Positions 1 to 9,782 are shown, counted from the first letter of the stretch. The stretch: 64,000 bases of DNA from Bradyrhizobium niftali (GCF_004571025.1 NZ_SPQT01000006.1:228989-292988), one strand, 5' to 3'. The notes: generated by a model from the sequence alone, not told the origin. Made by a program: numbers and translations.

Positions 1-495
1 GGGAGATCGCGCGTGCGCAGGGATGATCAGGTTGGACTAGTCCCGGTGACTAGCTCCGAAAGTGGTGGGGACCGCGACAGCCGCTTTGCCGTTGAAGCGG
101 GTGGATACGATGAGCCGTGGGCCGATCCGACCGTTGACGGCCTTGTCAGGGCCCTTGTCGGCAAAGGCTGGGTCGCCACACGTGCCCTCGTCGGACCAGG
201 CGTTGATCCCGTCGCCGAAGTCCAGGTGAGCCATCGCAGTGCGGCAGCTGCGCGAAAGGCCGATCAGCGCCAGAGGCAGCAGGAGAAAGGGTGGCGGCAG
301 ATCAACCTCGTGGCGCCTGACAACGAGCGGGCGCGTGCCTTTCTGACCGCTGCGGCCCGGGAGATCATGGACGAAAGCCTTTTGGAGGCGCTTTCGCTGG
401 CGCTCGAACAGCCCAAGCTTGTTGGCGTCGGAGCCAAGGTCGCGGCGCTGAAGGGCGAGGTGCGTGATCGCGTTCGGGGCCTAATTGGGCTGTAG
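1..495 (+). CDS. hypothetical protein, probably cut by the window start
   Basis: I do not recognise this protein. The frame is open from base 1, so the true start may lie outside the window; the first usable start inside it is GTG at 13, giving 160 residues. The N-terminal half is rich in Gly, Val and Asp. The C-terminal half (about residues 80-160) is Ala/Arg/Glu-rich and predicted helical, with a run of basic and Gln residues near 80-95. It lies about 110 bases upstream of the recombinase-like gene in the same orientation, so both may belong to one island module. No signal peptide or membrane segment is visible. Confidence 0.4.
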   Translation, partial: GRSRVRRDDQVGLVPVTSSESGGDRDSRFAVEAGGYDEPWADPTVDGLVRALVGKGWVATRALVGPGVDPVAEVQVSHRSAAAARKADQRQRQQEKGWRQINLVAPDNERARAFLTAAAREIMDESLLEALSLALEQPKLVGVGAKVAALKGEVRDRVRGLIGL

Positions 496-607
496 GTCGA
501 TAAAAATTCCTTGAGCTTCAGCCCCACAACAACGCGATCGCGCACCGCCGATCGTCTGAATTGGCGCATGAGGCCAGTCTCCCATCCCGTCATCTCCCGA
601 GGAAACG

Positions 608-1807
608 ATGAGCGAGCGAAGGCGCATCGGAACAGACCAGACAGCGCCGCGGTCACCACAAGACCTGCGCGATCTGTTGGTCGAGGCGCGGCATCTTCAG
701 GCCTACGAAATGAAGCGGTCCGTTGACCATGTTCTCCGCGTCGCGGAGGTCTGTGAGCTGGAGCGCATCGGGCAGCGCATGCGGAAGCGAGCAGGTGGGG
801 AAGGCAGAAGACGTCCGAACGGCGCTTCGGAGGCCACCCGGCAAGCCTATCTGGCGCGCGGATCCCAAATGATGGCGCGGTATCGGCGTGAGGCGGAGAT
901 CGGACCGGCAGGCGATCTCGACGCGCTGGATGCGGTGGCGTGGCTGTTTGCCCACAAGCCGGTGATCAAAGACGCAACCTGGCGAGGTTACAAGATCGAC
1001 ATCAGAAGCTGGCTTGAGCACCACCGACCGCACGGCTTTGCCGAGGCGATCGACAGGCTCGCGTCCGAACCCCAGCTTGGCCGCCACGGCAAGCAGCGCC
1101 CGTGCCGGTTGCCGCCGGAACGTCTGGATGTGCTGACGCGACGACTTACAGACATCGGGACGGATGAGGCGTCCTGGCTGAAGAGCTGGCTGATTGCGGG
1201 CGTCACTACCGGCCTATCGCCGGTCGAGTGGCGGATGGCGACGCTCGCTCGGCGCGGGAGCGAGATCTGGCTTGACGTCAACATGGTCAACGCGCGAGGC
1301 GTCCCGATCGTCTGCCGAAGCCTCGGCATCGGCGGCCTGAACGCGGAGACGCGCCGTACCATCGTGCACATGGTTGAGCGCTGTAGTGACGTCGGCAAAC
1401 CGGGGACCTGGCACACGAGGCAGAGCGGGCTCGCAGGGCTGCTGCGCGAGGTCTGCCGGCAGTTCGATCCGGCCGAGCGACGGGACTACACGTTGCACTC
1501 GCTGCGGGACCAGTTCATCGCCAATATGCTGGCCGTGGCGCCTCCCGAAAATGTCGCCGCTCTGGTCGGCGAAGTGGTCTCGACCGAGCAAAGACGAGGT
1601 TACGGACGTGGCCGGCTCGCCTGGAGCCAGAGCGATATCGTCGACGTTCCAAGGGTAGACAAGAAGCTTCTCCTTCACATGAAACGCCGGCTTAACTGGT
1701 GCGAGCGCCGCAAGGATATCGAATATCGCTCCGGACGCCGCAAGTTGGCGCGCACGGGTCTGGCCGAAGGAGTGGGCGACAAAATGCCTCCCGACGACCG
1801 CGATTGA
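608..1807 (+). CDS. tyrosine-recombinase-like protein with incomplete catalytic set
   Basis: The 399-residue protein has the layout of a phage-type integrase. A helical N-terminal region is followed by a core-binding-like segment (about 85-150) and a C-terminal catalytic-like domain (about 165-350). Near residue 297 there is an HSLRD stretch matching the HxxR box, and near 331 a Tyr in a GYGRGR context where the nucleophile usually sits. At the expected first catalytic Arg (near 200) the motif reads GLSPVEW, with Ser in place of Arg. The usual His before the Tyr box is Glu in VGEVVST. The protein may therefore be inactive as a recombinase or act as a partner subunit. Start ATG follows GAGGAAACG. 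Family assignment is by motif only. Confidence 0.5.
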   Translation: MSERRRIGTDQTAPRSPQDLRDLLVEARHLQAYEMKRSVDHVLRVAEVCELERIGQRMRKRAGGEGRRRPNGASEATRQAYLARGSQMMARYRREAEIGPAGDLDALDAVAWLFAHKPVIKDATWRGYKIDIRSWLEHHRPHGFAEAIDRLASEPQLGRHGKQRPCRLPPERLDVLTRRLTDIGTDEASWLKSWLIAGVTTGLSPVEWRMATLARRGSEIWLDVNMVNARGVPIVCRSLGIGGLNAETRRTIVHMVERCSDVGKPGTWHTRQSGLAGLLREVCRQFDPAERRDYTLHSLRDQFIANMLAVAPPENVAALVGEVVSTEQRRGYGRGRLAWSQSDIVDVPRVDKKLLLHMKRRLNWCERRKDIEYRSGRRKLARTGLAEGVGDKMPPDDRD

Positions 1808-2404
1808 GCATCCCTACTGCGGGCTAGGGCCGCAAGCGCACGGCGATACGGTCGGACTACGTCGTGAGCTCTTGGCCTTTGCGGACATTTGCGTGCGCTG
1901 ATCGCGCTGATCCCGAACCAAGGGTCTTGCAGCCTTTTACACCCGCGCAAAGCGGCTTGCGTCGGCACTCTGACATCGTGGAGCGCAACTCCCAAACAGG
2001 CCGGGCCCGATCATGCTAGCAGAATACATGCATTGTACCTGTATTCTGCTAGCACGATCGGATTTTCTGTAGCGATCGCGGGATATTAGCGCCTGCTTGC
2101 AACAACGACTTGACGATCAAGCCGATCCTGGATCGCGCGACCTTTGCAGCGGAAAGCGCAGCGCCTTCTCTGTTGAGTAGTTGTTGCTTCTCGCACCGGT
2201 TTGGACGTTGTGAGCAATGCGCGCGCGGCCATGTGCAGCAGCTCTGCAGCGTCTACTCAATGGTCGTGACCGGCCGAGCCAACGTCTGCTGTCAGGCTTG
2301 AAGGGCCGGCAGGCTCGGTTGAGTAGATACTGTCAATCAACAAGTAACTGTTCCTGTTCGCCCGGTAGGTGTTTTTCCACCCCAGTAACGGGGGCAGTGC
2401 CGCG
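1808..2404. other. gene-free stretch in the island
   Basis: I see no convincing gene here. Short open frames on both strands have no recognisable product. The only clear structure is the inverted repeat at 2007-2061. The stretch separates the recombinase-like gene from the decayed IS21 fragment. Confidence 0.5.
2007..2061. repeat. long near-perfect inverted repeat
   Basis: The arms TGCTAGCAGAATACA (2014-2028) and TGTATTCTGCTAGCA (2040-2054) are perfect complements separated by 11 bases. Pairing extends outwards to 2007 and 2061 with a single mismatch, giving 22-base arms. It could be a regulator operator, a recombination site or a strong hairpin. There is no T-run behind either arm, so a simple intrinsic terminator is unlikely. 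No gene start lies within 300 bases on either side. Confidence 0.8.
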
Positions 2405-3090
<686 letters not shown>

Positions 3091-3394
3091 AAGCGAGTGA
3101 TTCCTCTTGGCGGAAGAACCACTTGCATAACCTGCCGGCCGCGATCACCAGTCGGCCCGGCCCCTCACGGATCGCACCGACACCGGGCTCATAACTCCGG
3201 TCGGGCTACGCCCTCCCTTCGTCACGAGCCCGGCGAAACTCTCTCACCTTGATTGACGCGCTCTTCCATCCTGATCGAAGCGTCTTTCCGTCGCTTCGAT
3301 CTTGAGCTCAGCAAGGCGGCAGCAGGACTGGAAGCCCAATTGTCGCGTTGGATCAAGCGGGGTCGTCCAAGGGATTCCCGTGAGAAGCGGACCG
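3091..3394. other. gene-free stretch
   Basis: Between the IS21 remnant and the TraC-like gene there is no supported gene. In rhizobial transfer regions a traD gene often follows traC. I looked for it downstream on the minus strand here and could not recognise it. Confidence 0.4.
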
Positions 3395-3721
3395 CTACTC
3401 GAAGACGGTGTCGGTGAAAGCGCCGGCCTGTGCCGGACGCAACTGACCGCGCAACTCGCGGCGGATGAGATCGATCACGGCGTGATCCAACCCGCCCTTC
3501 TGAACCAAAGCCCATACGGCGCGCCCGACGACCCGCTCGCGAATGGCGTCTTCGCGCGCGGACGCCTCATGGAGCATTCGTTTTGCTTGTGCAAGCTTAG
3601 CTTGGAGGGCGGCGAGCCGCTCCTCCGACCGCGCGACTGCGCTTCGCGGCTGCGCACGCTGGGGCTCGGGCGCATCGAGGGAGATGCCGTTGGGCCAATG
3701 GTTGTCGAGAACGCTGGTCAT
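3395..3721 (-). CDS. small coiled-coil protein, TraC-like
   Basis: The 108-residue product starts at ATG 3721, preceded on the minus strand by AAGGAG about ten bases upstream. An upstream in-frame start at 3781 lacks such a site. Residues about 30-65 form a coiled coil (SEERLAALQAKLAQAKRML), followed by a GGLDHAVIDLIRREL segment. This coiled coil plus a short 'KGGL' helix resembles TraC of rhizobial DNA-processing operons, a relaxosome accessory protein. The gene is divergent from the relaxase gene at 4373, the same arrangement as traCDG against traA on Ti-type plasmids. The similarity is weak, so the TraC name is tentative. Confidence 0.4.
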   Translation of the reverse strand: MTSVLDNHWPNGISLDAPEPQRAQPRSAVARSEERLAALQAKLAQAKRMLHEASAREDAIRERVVGRAVWALVQKGGLDHAVIDLIRRELRGQLRPAQAGAFTDTVFE

Positions 3722-4272
3722 CTTGTAGTGCTCCTTTGAGCCGGGTTGCAGGAGCTCCCAATTATTTACACGACCCTGCAAGGGACCAGAAAAAGTTCAG
3801 GGGACTTGTAGGTGATATCTGCCGTAGGGTAGCAAAGCGGCAGGGGAGCTCACTTATGCCTATTCGCTTGACCCGGAAGGCAGGCCGAGCTCTAGGCGGC
3901 CAGCACGTCGCGCGGCGCCCCACCAGGTGAGAATTGGGCCAATGTCGCCGCCGTCGGAGGGAACGTCTGCGCATCGCGCCAGGGATCCCGCCAAGCGCTA
4001 CCGGTCGAAGGGGAGCTTCGGCGGCCTCCCTCCGAAGGTTTCCAACCACGCTCCGATGGGCGCCCCTGAGGCGAGCAGCCCTTTGCCGGCGACGGTTTTT
4101 GGGTTGCCAAGGCGAGGATATGGCACCCAAGGAATTATTCCATTCTCCCGGCTCGAGTGGGAAGCGGTCGATCGCTCGAAGACGGGTGTCCCGACGACGC
4201 TCGCTGGAGCCTGCGGAGATACGATGACCGGCCGACGTGAGCTCATTTAGACGAAAGGTAGCCCTCCGCTTT

Positions 4273-4320
4273 GCAGGACGCCTGCTCACGCTGGGGCATT
4301 CTTGACGCCCTTCTCCCTTG
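4273..4320. other. candidate origin of transfer (oriT)
   Basis: The 650-base gap between the divergent TraC-like and relaxase genes is where a Q-type oriT would be expected. At 4301-4312 the sequence CTTGACGCCCTT resembles nic regions of MOBQ systems, which share a CGCCCTT core. A short inverted repeat GCAGG/CCTGC (4273-4277 and 4281-4285) lies just upstream of it. The match is partial, and the nick site is inferred only from position and core similarity. The rest of 3722-4372 holds no recognisable gene. Confidence 0.25.
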
Positions 4321-4372
4321 CAAGCCGGTGCTCTAGCCTCTCGGTGGGCTTCATTTATACATCGAGGTTAAC

Positions 4373-5329
4373 GTGGGCGATTATTTCGGTCTGAAATTGG
4401 GCGTGACGCAGCGATCGCGTGGGCAGTCCTGCGTAGATCGGTCGACCTACCAGCGCCGCGGCGCAGCACGTCTATCGAGTGGTGTCTTAGTTGATTACTC
4501 GGATCGACAAGACCTTGTGGCCCATTTCGTTGTCGCTCCCGATGACGCACCTGCTTGGGCCAGGGACTGCGAGCAGCTCTGGTCGAAAGCGGCAGCGGCG
4601 GAGAAACGGATCGATGCGCAGGAAGCGCGCCTCATGGAGCTTTCTCTTCCACGCGCCTTGCCGAAAAAGTATTGGCTCAAGCTTGCACGGGGATTGGCTC
4701 GAGTTTTCACTGACCGCGGCATGGTGGTGCAGGTGGACATTCATTGTCCGATGGCCCACGACGGCCTTCCCAATCCGCACGTGCACTTCATGATGACGCT
4801 GCGCAGGGTCAGGAACGGCGAATTTGAGAGGAAGAAAGCGCGCGATTGGAACGATGATTTTCGCGGAAAGGCTAAGGACATTCGCCGCAAAATAGCGGAA
4901 CTATTGAACCGGTTTTGCGAAGCGCGAGGGATTGATTATCACGCGGATCCGCGCAGCAACGCAGACCGCGGGCTGCCTGCCGCCGAAGTTCGATTGCCGC
5001 GTTGGAACATCCTGGAGTACAAGCGCAGCGGGAAGAAAACCCGAGCACTGGAGCAGCGGGACCGAGAGCGCGCAGCGCGCGCTGAGGTCGCTCGGCTAGA
5101 AGCCGAATGCCGAGCAGCCGAATGCGAGCTCGAGGCAGCCCGTGCGAATGCCGGATTGGCCTCTCGGACCGACATGCCTTCACTGGAAGGAAAGGAGCAG
5201 CCGCAGTTGGTTTCGCTGTCCTGCCGAATTTCGGAGCCGGCAAATGGCAGGCATGTACTGGAGAAGTTCAGGATGGGGCCGGCACTTTCGGCCGACGCTG
5301 AACCGCCTGGCCCGCGGTACGGACCGTAG
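4373..5329 (+). CDS. MobA/MobL-family relaxase
   Basis: The 318-residue protein would nick DNA at oriT and stay bound to the 5' end during mobilisation. The N-terminal region has the motif I style of the family (SRGQSC followed by STYQRRGAAR), with a Tyr that may be the nucleophile. A segment about 58-85 (ARDCEQLW and AAAEKRIDAQEAR) is typical of MobA/MobL. The metal-binding motif III is intact: His136, His138 and Thr142 in PHVHFMMT. The C-terminal third is an Ala/Glu/Arg coiled coil. It starts at GTG 4373 after GAGGT. It is shorter than plasmid MobA proteins, having no primase or helicase part, and may be a genomic-island form. No type IV secretion genes are in the window. Confidence 0.7.
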   Translation: MGDYFGLKLGVTQRSRGQSCVDRSTYQRRGAARLSSGVLVDYSDRQDLVAHFVVAPDDAPAWARDCEQLWSKAAAAEKRIDAQEARLMELSLPRALPKKYWLKLARGLARVFTDRGMVVQVDIHCPMAHDGLPNPHVHFMMTLRRVRNGEFERKKARDWNDDFRGKAKDIRRKIAELLNRFCEARGIDYHADPRSNADRGLPAAEVRLPRWNILEYKRSGKKTRALEQRDRERAARAEVARLEAECRAAECELEAARANAGLASRTDMPSLEGKEQPQLVSLSCRISEPANGRHVLEKFRMGPALSADAEPPGPRYGP

Positions 5330-5332
5330 CGG

Positions 5333-5463
5333 CGCCGCTCTCGCGTGCTCGGAAAATTGGGAGAGAGCTCGCCGTATTCGCCCTCAATGCCGAGCGACCG
5401 AAGCACCTGCGTTTTGTTGCCTTCCCGCAGGACGCCTTTCAGTGTGATGTCGAACTTCGTCAT
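5333..5463 (-). pseudogene. N-terminal fragment, Rpn/transposase-like
   Basis: Reading leftwards from ATG 5463 gives about 44 plausible residues starting MTKFDITLKGVLREG and ending near FPSTRERR. The frame then runs into sequence antisense to the relaxase gene. The opening FDITLKG resembles the start of Rpn-family (recombination-promoting nuclease) proteins, but this is a weak motif match. It looks like the broken 5' end of a gene whose body was lost when the relaxase region joined it. Confidence 0.3.
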
Positions 5464-5487
5464 CTAACGGCTCGTCAGCCGGTTCCA

Positions 5488-6100
5488 TAAGCCGTTGGTC
5501 AGCAATTCGGGCCGCGCTTGATGGTCATCGGAAGTTCCGCCATGCATCTCTATGAGGCATCTGCCGGCGCTTTCCTGTCGCGTTCGATTGTGGTTGACGG
5601 AGATCTGGATCTCTTGTCGACGGCCAAAACGCGGTTGGAAGCCTTCGAAGAGTTGCCGCCCGTGATCCGGCGGGCAGACAAATCCTTCGAGCTTTTCGAC
5701 GACGGCGCCGTCGCCATCAACAAACGCGGCTATCGTGTCCATCTTCACACCGAGCGGTCCCTTTGCGAGGCGATTGATGACCTCTCGGACGCTTCTGAGG
5801 AGCAGATATCAGTGCTGCACAGCCTACCCCGCCCTCGAGCCCGTGTCGGTCGCGACAGTCGCAAGAGACGGCTCGCCGATCGGAATGGTCGGCATGGATC
5901 CGCGCGCATTTCGCGCTGACTAAACATGCCGTCGCGACCCTGGATGACCAGGATGGAGCGGCCACGCGCATTGCCGCCGATCAGGCCTACGCCGTCGGCC
6001 GACTGGCGATGAAATTCGGCGCGAAGCCGTTCGAGGCAGAACATCTCGAGGCGTTCCCCGGCTTTGCCAGAGCAGATCGATGTCGGAGATCCGGGGCCAC
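5488..6100 (+). pseudogene. nucleotidyltransferase-fold protein (NTP_transf_8-like), broken
   Basis: The first frame reads IGSSAMHLYEASAG, then DGDLDLLSTAK, RRADKSFELF and NKRGYRVHLHTE. This matches the order of conserved blocks in the GSU2403/NTP_transf_8 nucleotidyltransferase-fold family, including a D-x-D-like metal site (GDLDLL). The match continues in a second frame (VARDGSPIGMVGMDPRAF) and then a third (ALTKHAVATLDDQDGAA and QAYAVGRLAMKFGA). At least two frameshifts are needed and the N-terminus is missing, because a stop lies just upstream. Such proteins are often found on mobile DNA; their role is not established. Confidence 0.6.
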
Positions 6101-6379
6101 CACAATGGTCAGAAAGTTCTTCGGGCCGTAGCGGTTTCAAAATCCCGGGTGTGGTGAACGACGAGCGTCTGATGCCTCGCGTGTAGGGCGGTTTTGCCTG
6201 GTTGAATCCTACGTCGGAAGACCCGTTCGAGACTTGGGCAGAATCAGTTAATCTCTTCGATCCTTCCGCGAAGGACTTGATGGCAAAACAAATCCTTGAA
6301 AGTTTGGGCAAGCAACCAGGCGCTGGCAGGGTGCCCCAATAACAGCGCGCCGCGGTGCTCGCGGGCGGCGCGTCCATAT
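6101..6379. other. gene-free stretch
   Basis: No supported gene is seen here. It lies between two pseudogene remnants at the edge of the decayed island. Confidence 0.4.
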
Positions 6380-6513
6380 CAGCAAAGCGGATGAAAACAT
6401 TATTCGTACGGTCATTGAAGAATGGTCGCCCCCGACATCGGCTGGGAGGATGTCGTCGCAGCTGTCCAGCAACGGCTCGGATGCAATTGGACGGACCAGG
6501 CTCTCGCCGCCTC
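6380..6513 (+). pseudogene. fragment of an island-associated protein
   Basis: One frame gives ADENIIRTVIEEWS and, after a single frame change, WEDVVAAVQQRLG then CNWTDQALAAS before a stop. This resembles the N-terminal part of a protein type common in rhizobial genomic islands, with a W-x-x-L/V-V segment followed by RWTRQAL, which is often found beside integrase-like genes. Only about 45 residues remain. It marks the last recognisable island DNA, about 30 bases before the stop codon of the enoyl-CoA hydratase gene. Confidence 0.35.
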
Positions 6514-6540
6514 GACCTCCAGGTCGATCGACTAGCGAAC

Positions 6541-7323
6541 CTATTTCCCCGTCCAGACCGGCTTACGCTTTTCACCGAACGCCTTCAGCCCCTCCTTCGC
6601 GTCCTCGGTCATCGCGAGCAGCGCGATCTGGCTTTCGGTGTAGGCGATGCTCTCGTCGAATGACATCGAGGCGATCGCGCGCATCGCGTATTTGCCGCGA
6701 CGGATCGCGGTCGGGGATTTGTCGACGATGCGTCCGATCAGCCAGTCGACCTTGGCATCGAGCTCGACCGCAGGAATAACATAGTTGAGCAGGCCCGCGG
6801 CCTGCGCCGCCTTCGCGTCGAACGGCTCGCCGGTGAGCGCCCATTCGTTGACGAGACGCGGCGGCGCGATGCGCTGCAACAGGCTCAGCACCTGCATCGG
6901 AAACACGCCGACCTTCACCTCCGGCAGGCCGAAGATGACCTGGTCGGCCGCAACCGCCATGTCGGTCATGCAGAGCAGGCCCATGCCGCCGGCCATGCAG
7001 ACGCCGCCGACCCGCGCAATCGCCGGCTTGGTGGCGTTCTGCGACAAACGTAACAGATCGGCATAGTCGACATTTGGTTTGGAATGATCCATCGCGAAAG
7101 CCGCGCCGGAATTCTGCAAATCGGCGCCAGCGCAGAACGCCTTGTCGCCCGCGCCCGTCAGCACGATGACACGGACGTCCTTGTCGTCATGCGCGTCGCG
7201 ATAGCCCTTGGTGATGCCGGCGATCACGTCGCCGTTCAACGCGTTGCGTTTCTCCGGCCGGTTGATGGTGATCCAGAACGCCTGCCCACGCTTTTCGGTG
7301 ATGACGGCTGTGGTGTCGGTCAT
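6541..7323 (-). CDS. enoyl-CoA hydratase/isomerase family protein
   Basis: The 260-residue crotonase-fold protein would hydrate, isomerise or otherwise process an acyl-CoA in the cytoplasm. Start ATG 7323 gives MTDTTAVITEKRGQ, with AAGGAAG upstream; a longer frame exists but has no crotonase-like sequence. The oxyanion-hole segments are visible: AFCAGADLQ near 65 and GVCMAGGMGLLCMTDMA near 105-120. The Glu pair of true hydratases is not clearly both present: the second position falls in FGLPEVKVG, which keeps one Glu. The length is normal for the family. It directly borders the decayed island. The substrate is unknown. Confidence 0.85.
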   Translation of the reverse strand: MTDTTAVITEKRGQAFWITINRPEKRNALNGDVIAGITKGYRDAHDDKDVRVIVLTGAGDKAFCAGADLQNSGAAFAMDHSKPNVDYADLLRLSQNATKPAIARVGGVCMAGGMGLLCMTDMAVAADQVIFGLPEVKVGVFPMQVLSLLQRIAPPRLVNEWALTGEPFDAKAAQAAGLLNYVIPAVELDAKVDWLIGRIVDKSPTAIRRGKYAMRAIASMSFDESIAYTESQIALLAMTEDAKEGLKAFGEKRKPVWTGK

Positions 7324-7458
7324 GGCGCGCTCGCTTCCTTGCTCCCGTTTTGCAGCCATTTGCGGCAGGTCGGGCGGCAGGTGCAAGGGCAATCTGCGAC
7401 GCGGCACCGCTTTAGCGCCTCGACACAAATTTGCAGACGATCGGTGCGCGAATGCGCC

Positions 7459-9549
7459 TCAGGCCGAGGTCGCCTTTTTGATCCAGACCTTGTTGTCGTG
7501 GAATGCAGCCCCGCCGATCGGCGCGATCGTATCCGCACCGGTCAGCATGTTGATGCCGCGGCCACCAATATGATTCTTGTTCGGGTGAACGGATTCCGCG
7601 ATCAGCACGCCGCGCCGTACGCCCTCGAACAGCGTGGCAATCAGCGAAGTCTCGCCGCGGCTGTTGCCGAGCGTCACGGCGTCGCCGTCGGCGATGTCGA
7701 GCGAGGCCGCATCCAGCGGATGGATCATCACGCTCGCCTTGCCCTCGCGTGCCTGCGAGGACGGCGTCTCGTTGAAGGTGGTGTTGAGGAAGCTGCGCGA
7801 AGGGCTGGTCGCAAGCCGGAACGGATGGACCTCGTCGGCGTGCTCGATCACAGCCCAATGGTCCGGCAGCGATGGCATCTTGTCGAAATCCCCCATCGTC
7901 TGGCCGAACGGCGGATGCGCCCAATCCGCCTTGAAATGAAACTTCCTGTCGGCATGGGCAAAGCCGTCGAGATAATGCGAGGTGCGGAAGTCCGGCTGCA
8001 GGTCGCGCCAGCTGTCGGCTTCGAGGCCGGCGATGTCGCCGTGGCTGCTGAGCTTCAGCGTCGCGTCAATCAACTCGCGCGGCGTCATCTCAAACCCCTG
8101 ATGCTTTGCGCCAAGCCGTGGCGCCAACGCCTGCAACACCTCGTGGTTCGAGCGGCACTCGCCGGGCGGATCGATCAGCTTCGGACCGACCGAGATGTGC
8201 TGATGGCCACCGCCGTAATAGAGATCGTCATGCTCCATGAACATGGTCGCAGGCAACACGATGTCCGCCATCAGTGCCGTCTCGGTCATGAACTGCTCGT
8301 GCACCGCGACGAACAGGTCATCGCGCGCAAACCCCTGCCGAACCAGCGCCTGCTCCGGCGCCACCGTCATCGGGTTGGTGTTCTGGATCAGCATCGCCTT
8401 GATCGGCCCCTTGCCGAGCAGCGCCTCGGAATCGCCGGTGAGGATGCGGCCGATCTGCGACTGGTCGAGCGCACTCGTGGTCTTATCGATCGCGTCATGC
8501 CCCTCGATGATGGATTCGTCGAAGTGCCACAGCGCGTAATTGTTGAAGAAGGCGCCGCCGCCTTCATATTGCCAGGCGCCGGTGACCGCGGGAATGCAGT
8601 TCGCGGCATGCATCTGCGTCGCGCCGTTGCGCGAACGCGTAAAACCGTAGCCGAGCCGGAAGAAAGTCCGCTTGGTCTCGCCGACGGCCTTGGCAAACGC
8701 CTCGATCTCCGCCACCGGCACGCCGCAAATCGCCGAGGCCCATTCGGGCGTGCGCGTCTTCAGGTGCGCCTCGAGCTCGGCGGGGCAGTCGGTGTATTTG
8801 TCCATATAGGCGCGGTCGGCATAGCCGTCGCGGAACAGGACGTGCATGACACCGCACGCAAAGGCGCCATCGGTGCCGGGACGCAGGATGATCTTGATGT
8901 CAGCCTGCTTCATGGTCTCGTTGTCGTAGATGTCGACCGCCGCGATCTTCGCGCCGCGCTCCTTCCGCGCCCGCGCCGCATGCGTCATCACATTGACCTG
9001 GGTGTTGACGGGGTTGGTGCCCCAGATCACCACGAGGTCGGACAGCGCCATCTCGCGCGGATCGGCACCGGCGATCTTGCCGGTGCCGACCGCAAAGCCG
9101 ATGCGCCCGACATTGGCGCAGATCGTCGAATAGAAGCGCGAATATTTCTTCACATGCGTGAGACGATTGAGGCCGTCGCGCATGACCAGCCCCATGGTCC
9201 CGGCGTAATAATAGGGCCAGATCGATTCCGCGCCGAACTCGCGCTCGGCCGCGTTGAACCGATGTCCGATCTCGTCCAGCGCCTCATCCCACGAGATCCG
9301 CGCGAATTGGCCGGAGCCCTTCGCACCCGTACGGCGCATCGGATACATCAGCCGCTCGGGGTGATGGATGCGCTCGGCGTAACGGGCGACCTTGGCGCAG
9401 ACGACGCCAGCCGTGTAGGTCTGCTTTTTCGAACCGCGGACGCGGCCGATGCTGCGGCCTTCGACCACCTCGACATCGAGCGCGCAGGCCGAGGGGCAAT
9501 CGTGTGGACAGGTCGAATGGCGGATTTCGATCTTGGCGTGCTGGTTCAT
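7459..9549 (-). CDS. molybdopterin oxidoreductase (DMSO reductase family)
   Basis: This 696-residue catalytic subunit belongs to the bis-MGD molybdenum enzymes. The start is set at ATG 9549 (MNQHAKIEIRH); an in-frame start further upstream adds an unlike extension. Cys14, Cys18, Cys22 and Cys51 form a C-x3-C-x3-C-x28-C [4Fe-4S] site. The central region has typical MGD-binding blocks (VVIWGTNPVNT, YGFTRSRNG). The C-terminal part, from about 570, is the molydop-binding domain with SFLNTTFNE and GDAVTLGNSRGE. No Tat signal is seen, so it is probably cytoplasmic. No electron-transfer subunit is adjacent, and the substrate cannot be named. It is divergent from the Bug-type binding protein gene. 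Confidence 0.85.
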   Translation of the reverse strand: MNQHAKIEIRHSTCPHDCPSACALDVEVVEGRSIGRVRGSKKQTYTAGVVCAKVARYAERIHHPERLMYPMRRTGAKGSGQFARISWDEALDEIGHRFNAAEREFGAESIWPYYYAGTMGLVMRDGLNRLTHVKKYSRFYSTICANVGRIGFAVGTGKIAGADPREMALSDLVVIWGTNPVNTQVNVMTHAARARKERGAKIAAVDIYDNETMKQADIKIILRPGTDGAFACGVMHVLFRDGYADRAYMDKYTDCPAELEAHLKTRTPEWASAICGVPVAEIEAFAKAVGETKRTFFRLGYGFTRSRNGATQMHAANCIPAVTGAWQYEGGGAFFNNYALWHFDESIIEGHDAIDKTTSALDQSQIGRILTGDSEALLGKGPIKAMLIQNTNPMTVAPEQALVRQGFARDDLFVAVHEQFMTETALMADIVLPATMFMEHDDLYYGGGHQHISVGPKLIDPPGECRSNHEVLQALAPRLGAKHQGFEMTPRELIDATLKLSSHGDIAGLEADSWRDLQPDFRTSHYLDGFAHADRKFHFKADWAHPPFGQTMGDFDKMPSLPDHWAVIEHADEVHPFRLATSPSRSFLNTTFNETPSSQAREGKASVMIHPLDAASLDIADGDAVTLGNSRGETSLIATLFEGVRRGVLIAESVHPNKNHIGGRGINMLTGADTIAPIGGAAFHDNKVWIKKATSA

Positions 9550-9782
9550 GTCCCAGTTCGTAACACCAAAATACCGGCCGGCCGAGCGCATTTATCCGGC
9601 AACGCCCATGCGATTTGCTCAAACCGCACGCGCGGCCGGCTCCTGCCGCAAACGCGAAATTCGGCTCGGCCACACCGAAAACCACCCGATATTCCCGGCA
9701 CGACCGACCTTGTGAGGCGTCGACAGTCCGCGTTCCCGGCCGCTACAGTGCATCCAACAAGAACGACATCAGGGAGGTGGGC

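Noticed and set aside
3762..4289. Minus-strand frame of 175 codons in the gap between TraC-like and relaxase genes
   Set aside because: No recognisable product, Arg-rich, and it fills the space expected for oriT.
5745..6575. Minus-strand frame of 276 codons over the nucleotidyltransferase remnant
   Set aside because: The plus strand carries the conserved family blocks; this frame has none.
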